Source of the DNA: Bacteroidales bacterium
GTDB taxonomy: Bacteria; Bacteroidota; Bacteroidia; Bacteroidales; UBA932
Length of the DNA stretch: 21,016 nucleotides
Direction of reading: 5' to 3'
NCBI GenBank assembly: GCA_009784635.1
Contig: WRBG01000013.1
Span: 1-21,016 of the forward strand
Shown: positions 14,725 to 21,016 of the stretch, piece after piece
Layout of the letters: each line of letters begins with the position of its first letter
Numbering within the stretch: the stretch's first letter is position 1
Made by a program: the position numbers and the translations under genes
The notes under the pieces: generated by a model
Database searches by the model: none
What the model was told of the DNA's origin: nothing
What the model saw: the letters and a program-made list of their open reading frames with translations, nothing else

Positions 14725-16020
14725 ATGAAACCAAAAATCTTTTGCTGCTTCTATCTTGTTTTAGTCAGCTTGGCAACCACAAAATCGTTGGCTCAGACCC
14801 CTCATGGATGGAGGGGGGCCATGCGCGATGGGATATATTCCGAAACGGGACTGCTAAAAATATGGCCGGACGATGGCCCAAAGTTGCTGTGGGAAGCGAT
14901 GGATGCCGGCAAGGGCTATTCCAGTCCCGTAGTAGCCGGCGAACGGATATACGTTACAGGCATGAATGAAGATGAAACCCAAGAAATATTATCGGTATAT
15001 ACCTTGGACGGGAAAAAAGTCTATCAAACAGCCTATGGCTCTCCATGGGCATTTACCTATCCCGATACACGCACCACCCCTACCATAGACAACGGCAAAG
15101 CCTATATGATTAGCGGAGCGGGCGAAATCGTATGCGTTGATATTGCAGACGGACACATTGTATGGAAGGTAGATGGCGGTAAGGCATTCGAAAGAAGGAC
15201 CGGCAACTGGGGCACATCGGAAAGTCCGTTAGTGTTTGATAATAAAGTGATATACACTCCTGCGGGCAATCAAACCACCATGGTAGCCTTAGACGCGCAA
15301 ACAGGAGAAGTGATTTGGAAGTCAAAGTCATTGGGCGATATAGGCACATACATGTCTCCCATGCTGATAAGTTGGAAGGGTAAACGGCAAATCATCGGTT
15401 CAACCTCTGTGCATTTGATAGGCGTAAATCCCGACAACGGCAACATCGAGTGGGCGTTTGGCGATTGGGGAGTTCCTCCCAGACCTTATCCCTCGGAGCG
15501 GATATTGGGAAGCACCATGCAGGTCAATATTGCTCCCAACACCCCGCTTTTTAAAGAAGGACGCCTCTTTTTCAGTCACGGGAACGATATCGGGGGATTT
15601 ATGTTGCAGTTGAATGACGACCTGACAGAGGCGTCTTTGCTATGGAAAACGGACGATTTAGATACTTTTCATGGCGGCTATGTGCTTGTGGACGGCACCA
15701 TTTATGGTTCTAACTGGATTACAAACAGTCAAGGGAACTGGGTGGCGGTAGACTGGATAACGGGAGAAACCGGATACAATGAGCCGTGGGAGGGAGGAAA
15801 AAGCAAAGGCGCAATCATCACGGCTGATGGGATGCTCTATTGCTATGACGACCGGCGCGGGATGGTGGGCTTGGTGAAACCCAATCCCCAAAAGTTTGAT
15901 GTTGTGAGCGAATTTAGGATTACAAAGGGCGACGGTCCCCATTGGGCGCATCCTGTAATCCATCAAGGAGTTTTGTATATTCGTCACGGCAATGCGCTCA
16001 TGGCGTTTCAGATTAAATAA
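14725..16020 (+). CDS. Secreted PQQ-binding-like beta-propeller protein
   Basis: A 431-residue exported protein with a signal peptide (about residues 1-23, ending KSLAQ). The opening pattern W-R-G-x-x-R-D-G-I, followed by GPKLLWE and GYSSPVVAGERIYVTG, is typical of the PQQ-like quinoprotein propellers found in Bacteroidetes and Planctomycetes. Blade repeats include VDIADGHIVWKVDGG, LDAQTGEVIWKSKSLG and VNPDNGNIEWAFGDWG. I see no evidence for a dehydrogenase active site, so a binding or scaffold role (as for BamB) is as likely as an enzymatic one. It is transcribed alone and ends directly against the stop codon of the convergent ATPase gene, with no bases between. Confidence 0.8.
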   Translation: MKPKIFCCFYLVLVSLATTKSLAQTPHGWRGAMRDGIYSETGLLKIWPDDGPKLLWEAMDAGKGYSSPVVAGERIYVTGMNEDETQEILSVYTLDGKKVYQTAYGSPWAFTYPDTRTTPTIDNGKAYMISGAGEIVCVDIADGHIVWKVDGGKAFERRTGNWGTSESPLVFDNKVIYTPAGNQTTMVALDAQTGEVIWKSKSLGDIGTYMSPMLISWKGKRQIIGSTSVHLIGVNPDNGNIEWAFGDWGVPPRPYPSERILGSTMQVNIAPNTPLFKEGRLFFSHGNDIGGFMLQLNDDLTEASLLWKTDDLDTFHGGYVLVDGTIYGSNWITNSQGNWVAVDWITGETGYNEPWEGGKSKGAIITADGMLYCYDDRRGMVGLVKPNPQKFDVVSEFRITKGDGPHWAHPVIHQGVLYIRHGNALMAFQIK

Positions 16021-17235
16021 TTATCCGCTCGTCAGAAAATCTCTGATATAAACGTGTTTAATTCCTTCGTAGGTATTCCCGTAAAAAGGCTGGTTACTCA
16101 CCACCAATTTGGGATATGCGTCGGGGATTTTTAGCAAATTACCAAATTCACGGGAAATGGTTTGTTCCTCGTCTAAGCGGAGCGCTACCTGTACGTATTG
16201 TCGTTCTCCATTTTTTTGGCATACGAAATCTATCTCATTTTGATGGAGCGTACCTACGTTTACCTGCCAGCCCGTATACAACAAATGATTATGAACAGCG
16301 TTCTCCAAAATCAAGCCCAAGTCGTTGGGTTTGTGTCCGGTGATGGTGTTGCGGATTCCCATATTTTCAAAGTAGTATTTATCTCCTGTTTCAAACAGGC
16401 GCCTGCCTCTGATATCGTACCGGGGTACCTTGTGTACAAGGAAGGAGTTGGCTAAATAGTCCGCATATATTTGGATTTGATTGGGAGAAAGATTTATTTG
16501 TTGGGATTTAAGGAAATCGCTGATCTTTTTTGCCGAGAACAAATGGCCGATGTTACCGGCGAGAAAAGCGACTAATTTTTCCAAAAAAGCAGTATTACGC
16601 ACATGGTAGCGACTTACCACGTCTCGGAGGATAATGGTGGCATAAACACTTTTTAAATACTCAAAGCATTGATTGTTTAGAGGAAGATGAATCAAATAAG
16701 GTAATCCCCCATAAAGAAAATAGCGCATGAGGTTTTCATCGGTATTTTCCAAATGATGGAATACAAGAAATTCAGGATAGGAAAGGCTGTATACAGGAAA
16801 TTCGATATAGCGTCCGCTAAGATAGGTGGCTAATTCCCCTGAAAGCATTTTGGCATTGCTGCCGGTGATATAAATATCGTTGTCTTCATGTAGCAACAAG
16901 GAACGTAAAGCCCGTTCAAACTCGACAATATCCTGAATTTCATCAATAAATATATGGTTTCTTTCTGTTTTTGAGGATTTGGAAAGTATATATGCGTTGA
17001 GGTCAGATGCATCCTTAATGAACGCAAATTGCAAATCTTCCTTGTTGATATAAATAATGTTTGCCTTACTGTCTTGTTGCTGGATATGTTGCATCAGTTG
17101 GAAAAGGAGATAGCTTTTACCCACCCGTCGTTGGCCGGTAAGCACCTTAATCAGATTTTTCCCGATAAAAGGTAAGATATTAGATAAGTAGCGCGGACGT
17201 TCTTTAATGGTTGTTGGGTACGGATACTTGTTCAT
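16021..17235 (-). CDS. AAA-type ATPase with DUF4143 C-terminus
   Basis: A 404-residue cytoplasmic ATPase of the AAA_14/DUF4143 group. Walker A is GQRRVGKS (residues 34-41), Walker B HIFIDEIQD (94-102), followed by sensor-like YITGSNAKML and a possible arginine finger in YLSGRYIEF (Arg142). The C-terminal half fits DUF4143, including a nuclease-like hydrophobic/charged stretch (NEIDFVCQKNGERQYVQVAL). Such genes occur as many stand-alone copies in Bacteroidetes and archaea, and their role is unresolved; they often turn up in accessory regions. The first ATG follows a -7 box and a pair of AT-rich repeats that might serve self-regulation. Confidence 0.85.
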   Translation of the reverse strand: MNKYPYPTTIKERPRYLSNILPFIGKNLIKVLTGQRRVGKSYLLFQLMQHIQQQDSKANIIYINKEDLQFAFIKDASDLNAYILSKSSKTERNHIFIDEIQDIVEFERALRSLLLHEDNDIYITGSNAKMLSGELATYLSGRYIEFPVYSLSYPEFLVFHHLENTDENLMRYFLYGGLPYLIHLPLNNQCFEYLKSVYATIILRDVVSRYHVRNTAFLEKLVAFLAGNIGHLFSAKKISDFLKSQQINLSPNQIQIYADYLANSFLVHKVPRYDIRGRRLFETGDKYYFENMGIRNTITGHKPNDLGLILENAVHNHLLYTGWQVNVGTLHQNEIDFVCQKNGERQYVQVALRLDEEQTISREFGNLLKIPDAYPKLVVSNQPFYGNTYEGIKHVYIRDFLTSG

Positions 17236-17237
17236 AT

Positions 17238-17301
17238 TATAATCGTATCTATAATTTTTTGCAAAAATAGTAAAATTATAAGTATAACGATAATTTTTCG
17301 C
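17238..17301. repeat. Imperfect direct repeat around the ATPase promoter
   Basis: Two copies of about 25 bases (17238-17262 and 17277-17301) share TATAA, eight variable bases, then ATAATTTTT and a terminal GC. They flank the -7 element at 17262-17269. The arrangement suits a regulator-binding site, but AT-richness makes chance similarity possible. Confidence 0.3.
17262..17269 (-). promoter_or_regulatory. -7 element of the AAA ATPase gene
   Basis: On the minus strand TATTTTTG matches TAnnTTTG; the predicted leader is about 22 bases. No TTG at -33 was found. Confidence 0.35.
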
Positions 17302-17334
17302 TCAAGAATCGCCCCTTTGCGCGCTGTTCATAAC

Positions 17335-17355
17335 TTTTTCAAATTGTTTGAAAAA
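17335..17355. promoter_or_regulatory. Perfect 9-base inverted repeat, possible operator
   Basis: Arms TTTTTCAAA and TTTGAAAAA are separated by TTG and lie in the divergent gap between the ATPase and receptor genes, about 70 bases upstream of the receptor's -33 box. Read as RNA it would be an A/U-rich hairpin without a strong GC stem, so an operator is likelier than a terminator. Confidence 0.35.
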
Positions 17356-17422
17356 TATTTCTCAAAAAATCAAAGCGTTATAAGAACCGGCGTGGATGTA
17401 ATAAAATCTTCATGTTTTGGGC

Positions 17423-17453
17423 TTTGAGGTTTTATTTTAATCCCGTACTTTTG
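17423..17453 (+). promoter_or_regulatory. Promoter of the Oar-type receptor gene
   Basis: TTTG (17423-17426) and TACTTTTG (17446-17453) are separated by 19 bases, a near-ideal Bacteroidetes promoter. The leader is about 34 bases, rich in A and T, as is usual for strongly expressed genes of this phylum. Confidence 0.55.
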
Positions 17454-17490
17454 GGCCGGAATATTTTAATACATTAAACCATAATTATCT

Positions 17491-20400
17491 ATGAAACAAA
17501 TCTTTAGACAATTTGCCCTTACGGCAACATGTTTATTTATCGCCTCTGCCGTTATGGCACAGGTAACCACTTCAAGTATGAGCGGAAAAGTCTCTGAAGC
17601 AAACGGCATACCTGCCGTAGGTGCAACGGTAGTTGCCACTCATACTCCAACAGGAACAAACTACCTTGCTGTTGCCGACAGAGCAGGCTCTTACCGCATA
17701 GACAACATGCGGGCTGGAGGTCCTTACACGGTAACAATCAGTTTAATCGGATTTCGCAAAGTAGAATTGTCGGGTATCAGTCTCGCGCTTGCCGATAATT
17801 TGATATTGAATCACGAATTAGAGGAAGAAGCTTTTGTTTTGGGCGCTGTAGTAGTAACAGCCGAATCTGTCGCTTCAAACATGAGATCCGATCGGGCAGG
17901 CGCAATTACCAATGTTTCGCAAAGGGACATTGCGCGTATGCCTACCGTTTCCCGCAGCATCAATGACCTGATACGTCTTACGCCCCAAGCCTACTCCAGC
18001 CCCAATGGACCCGCTATTGGAGGAGGCCACTACCGGCAAAACTTCATTACTGTTGACGGCGCTGCCTTCAACAACGGTTTCGGAATTGGCGGAAACCTGC
18101 CGGGCGGCGGCTCGCCCATCTCCATTGACGCGCTCGACCAGATTTCGATAAGCCTTACGCCCTATGATGTAAGACAAAGCGGATTCGTCGGAGCAGCAGT
18201 CAACGCCGTAACCAAATCGGGAACAAATGAGTTTAAAGGCTCGCTTTACACCTACTTTACGGACGACCGTTTACGTGGAAACAAAGTAGGAGAGGATTAT
18301 TTTACGAACAATCCTTCGGAGACCAAAATATATGGGGTTACGCTCGGTGGTCCCATCATCAAAGACAAACTGTTTTTCTTTGTAAACTACGAAACCGAAA
18401 AGAGCATCGCCCCCGGACCTCTGCGGGTGGCATCCACCAACGGAGTTGCTTCCGGACAAACCATAGCGCGACCCACTGCTCGGGAAATGCAAGAAATAAG
18501 TGATTATCTTCGCAGTACATACGGTTACGAGACCGGCCCCTATCAAGGCTATTCTTTCGATAGTCCGGGTAAAAAAATTATGGCGCGTATTGACTGGAAC
18601 ATTAATAACAACCACCATTTCAATATTCGCTACAGTTACATGGATGGCAAAAACCCCTTCAATCCTTCCACCTCATCTTCGTACACCCTTGGCGGCGGAC
18701 GGCAGGGCATGAATGCCATGTGGTTCAGAAACAGCGGCTATTTTCAAGAAACCAACTTCAGCTCATTGTCTGGCGAATTGAACTCCCGCTTTATGGACGG
18801 CAAGTTGAACAACACCTTCCGTGTTACTTATTCGTATCAAAATGAACCAAGAAGCACCGGAGGAATCACTTTCCCCTTTGTTGATATCTTGAAAGACGGC
18901 CAAGCTTTCACCTCTTTTGGAACCGAACTCTTCTCCCATGGCAACCTGCGTGAAGTGTCTACATGGAACATCACCGATGAACTAAAATATAGAATTGGAA
19001 TCCACAATCTTACCTTAGGATTCAGTTACGAGACCAACAATACCAAAAACGGATTCCAGCGCCAAGGCACCGGCCATTATGTATTTGAATCTTGGGATGA
19101 CTTTAAGAACGGAGTCAATCCGCTGTACTACACAATCACCTACTCCAATGCACCCGGATATGAACAAGTTTTCCCGGGCTTTAGGTTCGACCAATTCAGT
19201 CTTTACCTGCAAAACGAGGTGAAAATCGGCAACAACCTGTCCCTCACCGGCGGGATACGCTTTGACCTCCCCACCTATCCGGAACACCCGCAAGTTCAGA
19301 CCAATCCGATGATTGCGGCGCTTGATTTTAACGGAACAAAATTCAATACAGCCAAACTTCCGGATGTGCGCGTGATGTTCTCGCCGCGTTTTGGATTCAA
19401 CTATGACGTAATGGGAGACCGTAAAGTGGTGGTACGTGGAGGAACGGGAATATTTACCGGACGTACTCCTTTCGTATGGATTTGCTCTCAATCGGGCGAT
19501 GCCGGAATGCTCCAAGGCGCCCTTACATGGACCGGTAAAAACAATACCCCCGGGCCTTTTAATCCAAACGTAAACGCATATCTTCCGGCCGTCCAAGCGC
19601 CGGCCGGAACCCAAGTACCCACCGCCGGATTCACGGTGATGGACCCCGATTTTAAATTCCCTCAGACATGGAAATCCTCACTCGCCGTTGACTTTAAGTT
19701 GCCCCTTGGATTCAATGCAAGCATTGAGGGCGTATACAATAAAGACATTAACTCGGTAATGGTGCGCAATGACGGACTCGTTGACCCTGTGGCTATGAAT
19801 ATACCCGGTTATCCCGACCGTCGTATGATGTATCCGAATACCGCGGCTAAATATATCCACCGCCTTGACGGCACCGGACAGCCGTCGGCAACCGGTTCTA
19901 ACGGAGCTATGCCTATGGTATTCTATAATGAAAAGGACAACGGTTATTACAGCTCGCTTACCTTTACGCTTGAAAAACAAATGTGGGCAGGCTTTTCCGG
20001 TATGGTGGCCTACACGCGCTCTTGGGCAAAGAGTTTGCATGACGGCACCGGCGACCAAGCTCTGTCTTTGTGGCGCGGCTATACCTCAGTACACGGGTCC
20101 AACACCCCCGAACTCGGATACGCCGGCTACGTGATGCCCAATGCCATGGTAGGCTCGCTTGCATATCAGTACAAAGGCTTTACCATCTCTCTCTTCTACA
20201 TTGGATCTAACGATGGCAGAGCGTCTTATACCTATACCAATAACCTTGTGCAGGATGGTAACTCCTTCAATGGTATTAACCTCATCTATGTACCCAAAGA
20301 CCCAACTGAAATCACATTCGTAGACAAAACAGTCGGCGGAGTTACCTATACGCCTCAACAACAAAGTGAAGCATTCTTCAAATATATTGACCAAGATCCT

Positions 20401-20781
20401 TACCTAAAATCAAGAAAGGGGCAGTATGCCGAGAAAAACGGATTGATGTATCCTTGGGCGCACCGTTTTGACGTGAAGTTTACACAAGACTTTGACGTAA
20501 GAGTCTGCAAATCAAACCACAGGATTCAACTTGGACTTGATATTACCAACGTAGGTAATCTGCTCAATGCTGACTGGGGCAATCGTTGGAGTGTATATCA
20601 AACACAGCTGTTGGAAGTAACAAACAGCAGCGCCGTGACCCCTACAGGAAACATAGCGCCAACCTTCCGACTCAACCACATTTCCGGAACTAACGACCTG
20701 CCTACCGAAACATTCCGCAAGTCGGTCGGACCTGCTTCCACCTACCGGATGCAATTCAGCTTGCGTTACTTCTTTAACTAG
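17491..20781 (+). CDS. Oar-type TonB-dependent outer-membrane receptor
   Basis: A 1096-residue outer-membrane protein. A signal peptide (residues 1-23, ending AVMAQ) is followed by a carboxypeptidase-regulatory-like beta-sandwich (about 29-110: SGKVSEANGIPAVGATVVAT, GSYRIDNMRAGGPYTVTISL), a plug domain (about 115-245, ending GAAVNAVTKSGTNEFKG) and a long beta barrel to the C-terminus, which closes with YRMQFSLRYFFN. Length and order match the Oar family of Myxococcus and Bacteroidetes. Unlike SusC proteins there is no following SusD gene, so this is not a polysaccharide-utilisation pair. In Myxococcus, Oar is needed for secretion of a developmental protease; the cargo here is unknown. It has its own promoter and is followed within about 17 bases by a group II intron end. 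Confidence 0.9.
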   Translation: MKQIFRQFALTATCLFIASAVMAQVTTSSMSGKVSEANGIPAVGATVVATHTPTGTNYLAVADRAGSYRIDNMRAGGPYTVTISLIGFRKVELSGISLALADNLILNHELEEEAFVLGAVVVTAESVASNMRSDRAGAITNVSQRDIARMPTVSRSINDLIRLTPQAYSSPNGPAIGGGHYRQNFITVDGAAFNNGFGIGGNLPGGGSPISIDALDQISISLTPYDVRQSGFVGAAVNAVTKSGTNEFKGSLYTYFTDDRLRGNKVGEDYFTNNPSETKIYGVTLGGPIIKDKLFFFVNYETEKSIAPGPLRVASTNGVASGQTIARPTAREMQEISDYLRSTYGYETGPYQGYSFDSPGKKIMARIDWNINNNHHFNIRYSYMDGKNPFNPSTSSSYTLGGGRQGMNAMWFRNSGYFQETNFSSLSGELNSRFMDGKLNNTFRVTYSYQNEPRSTGGITFPFVDILKDGQAFTSFGTELFSHGNLREVSTWNITDELKYRIGIHNLTLGFSYETNNTKNGFQRQGTGHYVFESWDDFKNGVNPLYYTITYSNAPGYEQVFPGFRFDQFSLYLQNEVKIGNNLSLTGGIRFDLPTYPEHPQVQTNPMIAALDFNGTKFNTAKLPDVRVMFSPRFGFNYDVMGDRKVVVRGGTGIFTGRTPFVWICSQSGDAGMLQGALTWTGKNNTPGPFNPNVNAYLPAVQAPAGTQVPTAGFTVMDPDFKFPQTWKSSLAVDFKLPLGFNASIEGVYNKDINSVMVRNDGLVDPVAMNIPGYPDRRMMYPNTAAKYIHRLDGTGQPSATGSNGAMPMVFYNEKDNGYYSSLTFTLEKQMWAGFSGMVAYTRSWAKSLHDGTGDQALSLWRGYTSVHGSNTPELGYAGYVMPNAMVGSLAYQYKGFTISLFYIGSNDGRASYTYTNNLVQDGNSFNGINLIYVPKDPTEITFVDKTVGGVTYTPQQQSEAFFKYIDQDPYLKSRKGQYAEKNGLMYPWAHRFDVKFTQDFDVRVCKSNHRIQLGLDITNVGNLLNADWGNRWSVYQTQLLEVTNSSAVTPTGNIAPTFRLNHISGTNDLPTETFRKSVGPASTYRMQFSLRYFFN

Positions 20782-20798
20782 GATTGAAAACAACATCA

Positions 20799-21016
20799 AT
20801 CGAGTAGGAGGAAAACGAAGTAGTTTTCTTCCTACTTTCGTTTTCCGACCTCTCACACCACCGTGCGTACCGTTCGGTGTACGGCGGTTCTCATGTAAAT
20901 CGTCAGCAAAAAGTGCACTAAAAGTATAGATTAGGTGTGTAGTTTTTTGGAGTCCAAAAATGTTTAACTTTAAAGCCCGATTAACCACCATGAGACCCTC
21001 CAAAAAGACTAAACCA
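20799..21016 (-). mobile_element. 3' end of a group II intron (domains V-VI), truncated by window edge
   Basis: Read on the minus strand, 20848-20892 contains a sequence typical of group II intron domain V: an ACCGCCGU/ACGGUGGU stem with one G-U pair (plus-strand arms 20881-20888 and 20857-20864), an internal bulge and a CCGAACGG tip, followed by GUGUGAGAGGUCGG. It is followed by a long hairpin (20811-20847, GAAAACGAAAGTAG against CTACTTCGTTTTC with one bulged A) as domain VI, and the end CTCCTACTCGAT. The exact 3' junction is uncertain, near 20799. The reverse transcriptase gene, if present, would lie past 21016; a minus-strand frame closing at about 20981 could be its tail, but no RT motif is visible. 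I recall very similar sequence at the ends of Bacteroidetes introns. Confidence 0.6.

Noticed and set aside
14613..14726. N-terminal extension of metK by 38 codons
   Set aside because: The frame is open, but the stretch contains two promoters and no similarity to the enzyme family; MYLFTSES is the natural start.
19015..19614. Minus-strand ORF of 199 codons inside the receptor gene
   Set aside because: Antisense shadow of the beta-barrel coding sequence.
17491..20781. SusC-type receptor of a polysaccharide-utilisation locus
   Set aside because: The plug and carboxypeptidase-like domain fit Oar, and no SusD gene or glycoside hydrolase follows.
20512..21003. Minus-strand ORF of 163 codons at the right end
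   Set aside because: It runs antisense through the receptor gene's end and straight through the intron domain V/VI structures, with no recognisable protein features.

Overview
The window looks like chromosomal DNA of a member of the Bacteroidetes, probably Bacteroidales. The evidence is the gene content (GSCFA protein, tgt-LptF/G pair, Oar-type TonB-dependent receptor, DUF1573 and TlpA proteins, CdaA), repeated promoter elements of the Bacteroidetes type (TAnnTTTG at -7, TTG/TTTG at -33), and nearly absent Shine-Dalgarno sequences. I saw no rRNA, tRNA or CRISPR array.

Layout. (1) 1-337: mostly non-coding leader with a promoter element. (2) 338-3416: a GSCFA-domain protein (+), tail-to-tail with a tgt -> lptG-like operon (-): tRNA queuosine modification and LPS export. 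(3) 3450-9745: a visibly AT-richer five-gene block, all on the minus strand and probably one operon read from a promoter at 9765-9795. In transcription order it encodes a DUF1573 protein, a lipoprotein ending in a fulvocin C-like eight-cysteine domain, a polytopic membrane protein fused to a TlpA-type thioredoxin, an O-antigen-ligase-like membrane protein with a TPR tail, and a transglutaminase-like/discoidin-like lipoprotein. This is the most unusual part of the window. (4) 9857-16020: core functions: a CNT nucleoside transporter, the diadenylate cyclase CdaA, a ComF-type phosphoribosyltransferase, a YhbP-like split-barrel protein, S-adenosylmethionine synthetase, and a secreted PQQ-type beta-propeller protein. 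(5) 16021-17235: an AAA/DUF4143 ATPase (-). (6) 17491-20781: an Oar-type outer-membrane receptor, followed after about 17 bases by what looks like the 3' end (domains V and VI) of a group II intron on the minus strand, whose body runs off the right edge.

How the genes work together. The five-gene block reads as a cell-envelope module. A secreted cysteine-rich substrate sits beside a periplasmic thiol-disulfide protein, a membrane protein of the glycan ligase class and two further exported proteins. I infer that the cysteine-rich lipoprotein is the product or substrate and the others mature, modify or anchor it; none of this has been tested. The remaining genes are ordinary housekeeping or envelope genes, packed so tightly that all four convergent gene pairs overlap, abut or lie within 8 bases of each other.
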